Below, in pieces: positions 1 to 8,434 of a DNA stretch of 64,000 bases. Made by a program: the position numbers and the translations under genes. The notes below the pieces were generated by a model, which searched no databases, was not told where the DNA came from, and saw only the letters and a list, made by a program, of their open reading frames with translations. Origin of the DNA: CAZPAH01 sp964584495. Lineage in GTDB: Bacteria; Krumholzibacteriota; Krumholzibacteriia; Krumholzibacteriales; Krumholzibacteriaceae. Location of the stretch: NCBI GenBank assembly GCA_964584495.1, contig CAZPAH010000003.1:1-64000 (forward strand), in the 5' to 3' direction. How positions within the stretch are numbered: position 1 is the stretch's first letter; each line of letters begins with the position of its first letter.

Positions 1-45
1 ACAGTTATATAAATATCCATTTGTGATATATAAAAAGGAAGAGCC

Positions 46-375
46 ATGAAACTCCTTTCCCGCTCTGAAGAGATCATTTTAATTGCGATCCTGAAGCTGG
101 AAGACGCCGCTTACGGTGTGAGCATCCGCGAACAGATTCTTATGGACACCGGGGACACGTGGTCGTTCGCCTCCATCTATCAACCTCTCGATAAGCTCGT
201 CAGGAAGAAATACGTCAGGAAAATCAAGGGGGAGCCGTCGGCGGAGAGGGGTGGAAAGAGCAAATTCTTTTACGAGGTGACTTGCGGGGGTAAAAAGGCG
301 CTTCTAGAAATCAAGACGGCGCATGACCAGGTTTGGGCGGGTGTTCCGAGGATTGCGCTGGAGAATGGGAAGTGA
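46..375 (+). CDS. PadR family transcriptional regulator
   Basis: A 109-residue protein with the PadR winged-helix pattern: an N-terminal helix (LLSRSEEIILIAILKL), then the YGVSIREQI helix, the recognition region around WSFASIYQPLDKLVRKKYV, and a wing ending in FFYEVTCGGKKAL. It is short for PadR (mostly 100-180), typical of the class lacking the long C-terminal coiled coil. An aaggaag ribosome site lies 6 bases before the ATG. PadR proteins of this size are often encoded directly upstream of FtsX-like permeases with an N-terminal prefix domain, as here, so it probably controls the next gene. The AT-rich leader at 1-45 holds TTATATA and TATATAA arms (5-11 and 27-33) that could be an operator, but this is a guess. 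Confidence 0.9.
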   Translation: MKLLSRSEEIILIAILKLEDAAYGVSIREQILMDTGDTWSFASIYQPLDKLVRKKYVRKIKGEPSAERGGKSKFFYEVTCGGKKALLEIKTAHDQVWAGVPRIALENGK

Positions 376-428
376 TAGAGGGCTCCGGTAAAATGGAAAC
401 CGGAGAAAGGCAACCGGGAATAGAAAAA

Positions 429-2987
429 ATGATTGAGCAACCCCCAAGATTCTCAAGTTTTTTACTCCGGATTTTTCTGGGGAGGGAGGAGTACCTGGAG
501 AGGTCGGGAGACCTGGAAGAGGTATTTTACTCTCTGGTCGAAGAGATCGGGCCATTACGGGCGAAAATGTGGTTCCGGTTACAAGCGTTGAAAGTGTCAC
601 TCGCGTTTGTCGTAACTTCAATTTATTGGAGCTGTTACATGTTCTACAGTTTTTTAAAAATGACGTTTCGTATCATGAAACGACAGAAAGTAAACACCGG
701 CATCAATATTTTAGGTCTGGCCGTGGGATTCGCTTGCAGCATGCTGATAGGTCTTTTCGTGATGCATGAATTGAGCTATGACCGTTTTAATGTCAACGCG
801 GATCGTATTTACCGGATCACGATGAAAGACGAGGTCAGCACGCCCCCGGCGATGGCGATGACATTGCCCATGATTTTCCCTGAAATCGAGTATGCCGCCG
901 GTTTTGCCAATATGAGGATCCAACCGGTGCGATACGACGATAAGATATTCTACGAATCGCCCGTGCTGACCACGACGAATGACTGTTTCCGTATGTTTTC
1001 CTTCCCACTCTTGAAGGGAGATAAAGCATCCGTACTCGTTGAGCCGAATACAGTCGTGCTCACGCGATCGATGGCGGAAAAGTATTTTAAGAATGAGGAC
1101 CCGCTTAATAGAACCATCACCATCGGCGACAATGACTATCGCATCGACGGCGTGATGGAGGACGTCCCGGAGAACGCCCATTTCGATTTTCGATGCCTGG
1201 TGTCCAACAACTCGTTCCGGTCCCAGTGGTATCGTCAGGATAACTGGGGTTCAAATTTCATGACCACCTATGTGATGCTCCGCAATCAGTCGGATATCGA
1301 ACTCTTTAAATCCAAGCTGCTGGATTTCGAGACGAAGTACTTCTATGACAGTGATGCCGATCATGAGCGCTTGTGGATCACGCAACCGCTGACCTCCATA
1401 CATCTTCATTCTCATCTGAAGTTCGAACTGGGGCGCAACGGGGATTACAAGGATATCATCATCTTCGCCACGGCGGCGATCTTCATGATTGCCATCGCCG
1501 GCATCAATTTCATGAATCTGACCACGGCCAAGTCGATGATTCGCGTCCGTGAAATCGGCATTCGCAAGACTGTGGGCTCCTCACGAATTCAGCTGGTTCG
1601 CCAATTCCTGTGTGAATCCGTATTGATGAGTCTCCTTTCTCTGGCCATAGGCATTGCGATGGTTCTGCTTCTCATGCCCGTGTTCCATCGACTCATCGGC
1701 AGGCCCATCGGATTGGAAAGCGTCAACCTGGGTGTCGTCCTGCCCGGCATGGTCGGATTCGCCGTCGTGATCGGCCTGTTTGCGGGCGTTTATCCGGCGC
1801 TGTTCCTCTCGTCCTTCCGCCCGGCGCGGGTGTTGAAGGATGCGCGTTACACGGGACGGAGCTCCTCCGCCTTCCGAAGCGTTATGGTCGTTTTCCAGTT
1901 CGTTGTATCGATCACGCTAATCATCGGCACGTTGACCGTCTATCGACAGCTCGATCTGATTCAAAACAAGGATCTCGGATTCGAAAAGGAGCAGGTGCTC
2001 GTCATCAAGAACCTGCATACCGATCCCATGAAGGCGGAGACTCTGAAGCAGAGGCTCCTGCAGCATCCGGATGTGCTGGCCGTATCCGCATCGGGCAATC
2101 TTCCGGGCATGGGGAGTGGAAGACAAAGTGCAATAACGGAGGATTCGGATACTTTAATGATGAACTGGTTTTTTACCGATTTCGATTATCAGAAGACCCT
2201 GCAGCTGAAAATGGCGGAAGGACGGTTTTTCTCCCAGGAATTCGCCACGGATACGGCCGGGCTCGTCCTGAACGAACGGGCGGTCCAGGAGTATGGAATT
2301 GAGAACCCGGTGGGAAAGCGCATCACGTTTTTCTTTACTCGTCCCATTCCTCTGACGGTGATAGGTGTCGTGGAGGACTTCAACTTCGAGTCCCTGCGCC
2401 AGCCGGTGACAGCCCTTGGCATGGTGTACGGCATCAACAAGGGATGGGGCACAAACTATATTTCGGTTCGTCTCAAAACCCAGAACATGCGAGGCACGAT
2501 CCATTTCATCGAAGATGCCTGGGCATCGGTGAACCCATCGCTGCCGTTCGATTATTCATTCCTTGACGATGAATATGGCAGCCTGTACGCCAACGAGCAG
2601 CGCGTTGGAAGCGTTGCCCTTGTATTCAGCGTCCTTGCCATCGCCGTCTCCTGCATGGGGCTGTTCGGGTTGTCCATCTTCATCATAGAGCGGAGGGTGA
2701 AGGAGATCGGTATCCGCAAGGTTATGGGGGCGTCGATGGCGGTCATGGTGTGGCTTCTCTCTCGCCAATTTCTCAGATGGATCGTCCTGGCCTTCTTCAT
2801 CGCGGTCCCGCTATCGTGGTTCTTAATGAGTAAGTGGCTGCGAAATTTTGCCTACCGGGTCGATCTGAGCATCTGGGCATTTCTCGTCTCCGGCCTGGCG
2901 GCCCTGGCGATCGCCTTGCTGACCGTCGGTTTCCAGACTGTTAAAACCGCCAGGGCCAATCCGGTTGATTCGTTGAGGTATGAATAG
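429..2987 (+). CDS. FtsX/MacB-type ABC transporter permease with N-terminal prefix domain
   Basis: About 852 residues with two MacB-type periplasmic core plus FtsX permease units. The first 80 residues (QPPRFSSFLLRIF, then GDLEEVF and a WFRLQALKV helix) match the permease prefix domain found in PadR-associated FtsX proteins. A membrane segment (INILGLAVGFACSMLIGLF) opens the first unit. FtsX signatures REIGIRKTVGSSR and KEIGIRKVMGAS mark the two cytoplasmic coupling loops. The frame is open from 333, with starts at 333 and 393 also possible. I chose 429 because MIEQPPRF is where family members begin and a gggaa site precedes it. No ATPase or adaptor gene adjoins it, so its partner is elsewhere or the one at 53-55 kb. 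Arg codons are mostly CGN here, unlike the AGG-rich permease at 8435. Confidence 0.85.
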   Translation: MIEQPPRFSSFLLRIFLGREEYLERSGDLEEVFYSLVEEIGPLRAKMWFRLQALKVSLAFVVTSIYWSCYMFYSFLKMTFRIMKRQKVNTGINILGLAVGFACSMLIGLFVMHELSYDRFNVNADRIYRITMKDEVSTPPAMAMTLPMIFPEIEYAAGFANMRIQPVRYDDKIFYESPVLTTTNDCFRMFSFPLLKGDKASVLVEPNTVVLTRSMAEKYFKNEDPLNRTITIGDNDYRIDGVMEDVPENAHFDFRCLVSNNSFRSQWYRQDNWGSNFMTTYVMLRNQSDIELFKSKLLDFETKYFYDSDADHERLWITQPLTSIHLHSHLKFELGRNGDYKDIIIFATAAIFMIAIAGINFMNLTTAKSMIRVREIGIRKTVGSSRIQLVRQFLCESVLMSLLSLAIGIAMVLLLMPVFHRLIGRPIGLESVNLGVVLPGMVGFAVVIGLFAGVYPALFLSSFRPARVLKDARYTGRSSSAFRSVMVVFQFVVSITLIIGTLTVYRQLDLIQNKDLGFEKEQVLVIKNLHTDPMKAETLKQRLLQHPDVLAVSASGNLPGMGSGRQSAITEDSDTLMMNWFFTDFDYQKTLQLKMAEGRFFSQEFATDTAGLVLNERAVQEYGIENPVGKRITFFFTRPIPLTVIGVVEDFNFESLRQPVTALGMVYGINKGWGTNYISVRLKTQNMRGTIHFIEDAWASVNPSLPFDYSFLDDEYGSLYANEQRVGSVALVFSVLAIAVSCMGLFGLSIFIIERRVKEIGIRKVMGASMAVMVWLLSRQFLRWIVLAFFIAVPLSWFLMSKWLRNFAYRVDLSIWAFLVSGLAALAIALLTVGFQTVKTARANPVDSLRYE

Positions 2988-3121
2988 AAGGCCTTAAATA
3001 AGGATCGACCATTCATCTGTTGAGGTTCCTTTGAAATGAGAGCGTGCTATGGTGAAAATATTACTGCATGAATCTCGCGTGCAGCCGAAGGACCCGGTCC
3101 GTCATGCAGGCTACGGGGCGA
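2988..3121. other. Convergent intergenic region
   Basis: 134 bases between the ends of two convergent genes. It contains a small CCTTA/TAAGG inverted repeat at about 2993-3004 and a CTGCA/TGCAG pair near 3063-3083. Neither has a T-run, so I call no terminator. Confidence 0.3.
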
Positions 3122-6100
3122 TCAAGGGCTTGCTGCAGGATTAGCATGCAGGGATGAACCTTGAAACGTGCGGCTGCGCGATAGGATTTCCGCGATTATT
3201 CTGGCGAGGCGCTCCAGCTGTATCGGCTTGTTGAGGCATCTGTCAATCCCGAACGAGCGGACCCACTCCGGATCTAGCTTGTCGCTGTAGCCGGTGCAGA
3301 GGATTATCGGCATGTCGGCCCTTAGGCCCCGGATCCGCTTTGCCAGCTCGATACCGGTAAGGCCCGGCATCGTGACGTCGCTGATCACGAGATCGAATTT
3401 CCGGGGGTCTGCCGAAAAGGCATCGAATGCCTTCTTGCTGTCGGTATATACCGATACCGAGTAGCCGTCCTTTACAAGGGTTTCCTCGATGAGGGCGCTG
3501 ATCATCTCCTCGTCGTCGACGACGAGTAGGTGCCCCACCCCCTTCTTCACCTCCGAAACCTCTAAAATTTTCTCCTCTTCATCGACATCTCCCGAAGCGA
3601 CGGGAAGGTACACGTAGAAGGACGATCCATTGCCGGGCTCGCTGCTGACCTCGATATCCCCGCCCATCCCCTTGACGATCCCATGCACGATCGACAGCCC
3701 GAAGCCCACTCCCTTCTCCTTTTTCTTCGTCGTGAAATACGGCTCGAAGATCCGCTCCACGGTTTGCCTGTCCATCCCCGTTCCATTATCACGCACGAGA
3801 AGCCTGACGTAGGTCCCTTCCGCGAGGTCCCACGTCCCCGCTCCTCCTTCGCCCGGCACTTCGATCTCATCCAGCGCGATCTCGAGCACGCCGCACTGAT
3901 CCGGCATCGCCTGGTAGGCGTTCGTGCTGAGATTCATCAACACCTGGTGTATCTGCGCCGCGTCGGCGTAAACGGGGGGGAGATCGTCGCGGACGTAGCT
4001 CCGTATCTCGACGGTCGCGGGCAGGGAGCCCCTCAGGAGCTTCACAACCTCGTCGACCGGCCCTGCTATCTGCATCGCCTTCTTCGACAGCTTCGAATGC
4101 CTGCTGACGGCGAGTATCTGCTCGACGAGATCCGCCGCGCGCTGCCCCGCCACCTCTATCTGCTCGACGGACCTGAATGCCGTGTCGGCTGGCGAAAGGT
4201 CGCTCTTTGCTAGCTGGGCATAGCCGAGAAGGACGAAGAGCAGGTTGTTGAAATCATGCGCGATGCCGCCGGCCAGATTCCCGATCGCCTCCATCTTCTG
4301 CGACCGCCGTATCCGTTCCTCCAGCCTCTCCTGCTTCGTGACGTCCTCCACCAGCTCTATCGCGGCCGTTATTCTTCCATTCTCGTCTATGACGGGCGAG
4401 GTGACGATCCGGTAGGTGACTGGGCCGTCGCCGCGGTCGAGGGCGTGGAATTCCTCGTGGACCGTCCCGTTGGACAGCGTCATGACCGCAGGGTGAGAAT
4501 GAGGGCTTTTACCCCCGCTTCTTTCTCCATTGTCGGGGCAGCAGATCGGCTTGTCGCCCGGCCCTATTCCGGGAAACAGCTCGCGCATCTTCCGGTTCAG
4601 CTCGACGATCCGCATATCCGTATCAAGCAGAGCCGCGCCGATCTCCAGGTTCTCGAGAATATTCCAGTACTTGCGCTCGCTGTCCCTCAGGGCCCGTTCG
4701 ACGCGCTTTCCATGCTGCACCTCTTCCGCCAGTCTCTTGTTAATCCGGTCGAGTTCCAGGTTCCGCTTACGGATGTACGCGGTACGGAGCCTGTAAACGC
4801 CGAAGAGAAGCAGCGCGACGACAAGTATCATCGCTCCCTTGAACCAATTCGTCCCCCAGAGCGGGGGGACGACGAATATCATCATCGAGACGCCCTCTTC
4901 ATTCCATACGCCGTCTGGATTCGCCGCCTTCACGGACAAACGGTGGCGTCCCGGGGCGAGGGAGGTGAAGGTCACGCGCCGGGTGTTTCCGATCTCGTGC
5001 CACTCCCCGTACGGGCCTTCGAGCTTGTACGCATATCTGTTCCTTGTCGGGGATGAGAGATTCAGAGCGGCGAACTCGAAGGTGACGATCGCGTCGCGGT
5101 AAGAGAGCTCGATACGGTCGGCCTCGGCGAGAGGAACCTCGAGCAGCCTGCGGCCGCCGATCCTCCCGTCCGCGCCTAGCGTCGCTCCGTCGATCCTCAC
5201 GTTTGTGAATACGACAGGAGGCGCATAGGGATCGTCGAGTATCTCGTCGGGATTGATAGCATTGAAGCCGTTGATTCCACCGAAGTACAGAGTGCCCGAT
5301 CGCCCCTTGTGATAAGCGTTGGAGTTGAATTCCCTGCACTGCAAACCGTCGTCGGTTCCGAAGGGCCGGAAGGTTTCTCTCGCCGGATCGAACCGGGCGA
5401 TACCGGCGTTCGTGCTCACCCACAGCATGCCTGCGCCGTCTTCGAGAATACCGTAGACGACATTGTTCGGGAGCCCCTGTTCGACCATGTAGTGCCTGAA
5501 TTCGCCGGTCACCGGGTCGAGAGCGTTTATGCCGCCTCCCCCCGTGCCGATCCATATCACACCCCGGGAATCTTCGCAGAAGCAGAGAATGCGGTCGCTG
5601 CTCAATCCCCCCGGGTCTGCGGGATCGAAATGGTACCTTATGAAGCTCTCTTCCCCCGCGCGACGCATCGCGATTCCGCTCTCGAGCCCCACCCAGAGAT
5701 CGCCCCGGCTGTCGAACATGAGCGCCCGCACCTTGGTTTGCTCGGAGAGCGACCGGACGACCTCGAACCGTTCGCCGGCGAATTCGAAACGGCAGAGCCC
5801 GCAGCCGGTGCCTATCAGAAGCCCCTCGTCACCGTCAAGGCACATCGAGTAGACGTTCTTGTTGGAGAGTCCCTCCCCGTCGAATTCCACGACGGGGTAG
5901 GATGCGCTGCTCTGGGTAGGGATATCGAATCTCGCAAGCCCCTCCCCCTCCGTGCCCAGCCACAGCACGCTGTCCGGTGCGAGCGGATCGGGAACGATTA
6001 TGTATACGGTGCCGCTCGGCACCTCTCCGAAATTCTCGAATTCACCGAAGCCCTCTCTTATCCTCTCCAACCCGCCGTATCCTCCGATCCAGATCGTTCT

Positions 6101-7246
6101 GTCCGAATCCTCGTAGATCGCCCTTATGCTGCGGATCTGCATGCCCGCGGTGCCGATGCTTCCGGGGGAATATCGTCTGAACTTCTCGGAGTACGGGCTC
6201 CAGGCCGACAGCCCGTATCCATTCGTGCCGATCCAGACTATCTTGCTCCGGTCCTCGAAAAGGCAGTTCAATCCGCTATGCCCCAGGCTTCGGGGATCCG
6301 ATGCGTCGTGCAGGTAACGGTTCGAGCTCTCATCGCCGGCCTGGAAGACGAACAGCCCGAAATTGATCGTCGTCACCCACGTCATTCCATGCGAATCATG
6401 GAGAATATCGGTAATATTGAGAAATTCCTCGGTTTCGCCGTTGTTGCAGTAGAGGGGCATACGGACGAATCGATTCGAACCGGGATCGAAGAGGAAGAAT
6501 CCCATGCCGGTGCCGACTAGAAATCGATCGCCTTCTATCTCCTCGATGCAGTTGACGTCATTGACATATTCTTTTATGCCTTCGCCGTCGTACGGCATGA
6601 AGCGAGCGGATCCTATCGAGCCCTCTTCGTAGAGGTATATCCCGTCTTGCGTGCATATCCAGATGCGGCCGCGCGAATCCTCGAGAAGATCGTTGACGCG
6701 GCAGTCTGACGAGGAGGCTCGATACTCGATGTGAGCGAATCCGCCGGCCCCGCGACCGAGGCGATCGAGGCCGAAGGTGCCGCCGATCCACAACCGGCCG
6801 TCATCATCGAAGAGCAGGCAGAGAATCTCCCCACTGGAGAGAGAGGCCGGATCGGCGGGATCGTGGATGAACCTCTCGAATCCCGCTCCCGGACATTTCA
6901 ACCGATCGAGACCCTTATCGGTGCCTACCCAGAGATGCCCCGAGTCATCCATCTCGAGGCAGTTCACCTCGTTGCTGCCGAGACTTGTCGAGTCGAAGGG
7001 ATTATGATTGTAGACGACGAACTCGAACCCGTCGAAGCGGTTCAATCCGTCCTGCGTACCGATCCATAGAAAGCCGTAATTATCCTGTTCTACCGTGTAA
7101 ACGTTTCCCTGGGAAAGTCCTTCGGCCAGCGAATAGTTTTTGAATACGCAGGGGGTCGTGTTAGGGCGTGAATAGGCTACATCGGGAGGGTGGAAGAGAA
7201 GGACCGCCCCGAGCACAGTCGCGAAGCTACGCATCCTAAGATCCAT
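3122..7246 (-). CDS. Hybrid sensor histidine kinase with two-component propeller sensor
   Basis: 1,374 residues. A signal sequence is followed by about 14 Reg_prop repeats (patterns such as FLWIGTQDGLNRFD and LWVGTDKGLDRL, about residues 30-690) forming periplasmic beta-propellers, a Y_Y_Y domain (about 690-775), one membrane helix (about 785-805), a coiled-coil linker and a PAS domain. The kinase core has the phosphoacceptor in GGIAHDFNNLL (His about 996), an N box (NLSTNAYQAM), DNGTGMD and GFGLSIVHG. A receiver domain closes the protein (VVDDEE, phospho-Asp in VISDVTMPG about 1290, conserved Lys in NKPIQL). This is the HTCS layout, but no AraC DNA-binding domain follows the receiver, so the signal must go to a separate protein. 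It is single and unpaired here. The ligand is unknown; related sensors in Bacteroidetes often sense glycans. Confidence 0.93.
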   Translation of the reverse strand: MDLRMRSFATVLGAVLLFHPPDVAYSRPNTTPCVFKNYSLAEGLSQGNVYTVEQDNYGFLWIGTQDGLNRFDGFEFVVYNHNPFDSTSLGSNEVNCLEMDDSGHLWVGTDKGLDRLKCPGAGFERFIHDPADPASLSSGEILCLLFDDDGRLWIGGTFGLDRLGRGAGGFAHIEYRASSSDCRVNDLLEDSRGRIWICTQDGIYLYEEGSIGSARFMPYDGEGIKEYVNDVNCIEEIEGDRFLVGTGMGFFLFDPGSNRFVRMPLYCNNGETEEFLNITDILHDSHGMTWVTTINFGLFVFQAGDESSNRYLHDASDPRSLGHSGLNCLFEDRSKIVWIGTNGYGLSAWSPYSEKFRRYSPGSIGTAGMQIRSIRAIYEDSDRTIWIGGYGGLERIREGFGEFENFGEVPSGTVYIIVPDPLAPDSVLWLGTEGEGLARFDIPTQSSASYPVVEFDGEGLSNKNVYSMCLDGDEGLLIGTGCGLCRFEFAGERFEVVRSLSEQTKVRALMFDSRGDLWVGLESGIAMRRAGEESFIRYHFDPADPGGLSSDRILCFCEDSRGVIWIGTGGGGINALDPVTGEFRHYMVEQGLPNNVVYGILEDGAGMLWVSTNAGIARFDPARETFRPFGTDDGLQCREFNSNAYHKGRSGTLYFGGINGFNAINPDEILDDPYAPPVVFTNVRIDGATLGADGRIGGRRLLEVPLAEADRIELSYRDAIVTFEFAALNLSSPTRNRYAYKLEGPYGEWHEIGNTRRVTFTSLAPGRHRLSVKAANPDGVWNEEGVSMMIFVVPPLWGTNWFKGAMILVVALLLFGVYRLRTAYIRKRNLELDRINKRLAEEVQHGKRVERALRDSERKYWNILENLEIGAALLDTDMRIVELNRKMRELFPGIGPGDKPICCPDNGERSGGKSPHSHPAVMTLSNGTVHEEFHALDRGDGPVTYRIVTSPVIDENGRITAAIELVEDVTKQERLEERIRRSQKMEAIGNLAGGIAHDFNNLLFVLLGYAQLAKSDLSPADTAFRSVEQIEVAGQRAADLVEQILAVSRHSKLSKKAMQIAGPVDEVVKLLRGSLPATVEIRSYVRDDLPPVYADAAQIHQVLMNLSTNAYQAMPDQCGVLEIALDEIEVPGEGGAGTWDLAEGTYVRLLVRDNGTGMDRQTVERIFEPYFTTKKKEKGVGFGLSIVHGIVKGMGGDIEVSSEPGNGSSFYVYLPVASGDVDEEEKILEVSEVKKGVGHLLVVDDEEMISALIEETLVKDGYSVSVYTDSKKAFDAFSADPRKFDLVISDVTMPGLTGIELAKRIRGLRADMPIILCTGYSDKLDPEWVRSFGIDRCLNKPIQLERLARIIAEILSRSRTFQGSSLHANPAASP

Positions 7247-7453
7247 GTGATCTGCCCGTCCGAGCTCCAGTTGGGAGGCAGTCTAACATAATGCTATCGA
7301 AGAAGAAATGGTTTTGTTGGCTGCTCCCGTTATAAATAAGGGGTTATTATATCCGGAGGGGGGTATTATTATAGCCGGGAAAGCCTGTCGCGGCGGAACG
7401 GATCATTACGAAGCTATGTGAAGCCACGGAAAAAAACGATCAAAGGAGTATCT
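7247..7453. other. Divergent intergenic region
   Basis: 207 bases, AT-rich compared with flanking genes, between the minus-strand sensor kinase and the plus-strand NmrA-like gene. It must carry promoters for both. I find no convincing -35/-10 pair with correct spacing. Confidence 0.3.
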
Positions 7454-8314
7454 ATGCCCGAAAAAATACTTGTCATCGGTGCCACGGGCAAGGTCGGCGG
7501 AGAACTGGTGCGGTTGTTGGCTGAGAACGGGGAGGTTGCAAGCGCTGCTACGCGGAGTCCATCCACGGCTTCCGCGAAACTCCCCCGATCTTCAGAAGTC
7601 GTCGAATTTGATTTCGATCGGCCGGAAACATTTGCTCCCGCACTTAAGGGGGTCGCCAAAGTGTTTCTTATGGCCCGTCCGGGAGATAACAATGCCGACA
7701 AAGTCGCGATGCCGTTTATCGACATGGCGAAGAAAGAAGGCGTTCGACTGATCGTGGACCTCACGGCTATGGGGGTTGAACGGGACGATTCTTTTATGTT
7801 GCGAATACTGGAGAAGTACATCGAGGCCTCGGGGATACCTTGTGTACACTTGCGACCGAACTGGTTTATGCAAAATTTCAATTCCGGGCCGATGCTGGCG
7901 GACATTCGCGCCACCGGGGGACTGCATCTTCCCGCCGCCGATGCGAAGATCTCGTTCATCGACACACGGGATATCGCAGCGGTCGGCTTTGCCGTATTGA
8001 CCGACCCATGCCACGCCGGCAAGGCCTACACGCTGACCGGTGGAGAAGCTTTGGACCACTACGAAGTCGTTGACATACTGTCTCGTACGGCAGGGAAGAC
8101 GATTTCCTATGTCCCGTTGAGCGAAGAGGTCGCATCTGCCGCCTTGAACAAAGCCGGGGTAAAAGAGGATATCGTCGAACGCTGGACAAAATTCTATCGG
8201 ATAGTGCGGCAAGGTCTCTGCGCGGCCGTTACCGGGGATGCCGAATCGGTTCTGGGCCGGCCCACGATAACCTTCAAGCAATATGCGAAAGATCATGCCG
8301 CAGCTTGGATGTAG
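7454..8314 (+). CDS. NmrA-like NAD(P)-binding (atypical SDR) protein
   Basis: 286 residues with a Rossmann nucleotide-binding motif at the extreme N-terminus (VIGATGKVGGELV, the GxxGxxG pattern of NmrA/atypical SDRs), followed by LRPNWFMQN and TGGEALDHYEVVDILS typical of the NmrA-like / NAD(P)H:quinone oxidoreductase (QOR2-like) group. The active-site YxxxK of classical SDRs is absent, so it may be a redox sensor or a reductase of small quinone-like substrates. The frame opens with a GTG at 7418, but an aaggag site 6-7 bases before the ATG at 7454 fixes the start. None of its roughly 15 Arg codons is AGG or AGA, while the next gene uses AGG for most. This suggests recent acquisition. It stands alone. 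Confidence 0.85.
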   Translation: MPEKILVIGATGKVGGELVRLLAENGEVASAATRSPSTASAKLPRSSEVVEFDFDRPETFAPALKGVAKVFLMARPGDNNADKVAMPFIDMAKKEGVRLIVDLTAMGVERDDSFMLRILEKYIEASGIPCVHLRPNWFMQNFNSGPMLADIRATGGLHLPAADAKISFIDTRDIAAVGFAVLTDPCHAGKAYTLTGGEALDHYEVVDILSRTAGKTISYVPLSEEVASAALNKAGVKEDIVERWTKFYRIVRQGLCAAVTGDAESVLGRPTITFKQYAKDHAAAWM

Positions 8315-8371
8315 GAATCGCAAACGGCCGAGGTATGGCCTTCAAGTGGAGAAAGCGGCATAGTATTCCCT

Positions 8372-8413
8372 GTAACTTTTTAAAGTTACCGTCGTAATAA
8401 TTTTCAGACGGTA
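8372..8413. repeat. Two overlapping inverted repeats before a permease gene
   Basis: GTAACTTT-TT-AAAGTTAC (8372-8389) is a perfect 8-base inverted repeat. A second repeat, TACCGTC (8387-8393) with GACGGTA (8407-8413), overlaps its end. They sit 22-63 bases before the ATG of the permease at 8435. They could be a regulator binding site, a hairpin in the leader, or a terminator for the preceding gene. The sequence alone does not decide. Confidence 0.4.
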
Positions 8414-8434
8414 TCTTAAGAGCTAGGGGGGATA

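Noticed and set aside
4256..6520. Long antisense frames opposite the sensor kinase (266 and 403 codons)
   Set aside because: They lie inside a gene with clear kinase and propeller motifs, show no domain patterns, and are explained by GC-rich codon bias.
7418..7453. Upstream GTG start for the NmrA-like gene
   Set aside because: The aaggag site before ATG 7454 and the family start (Rossmann motif at the N-terminus) favour the shorter form.
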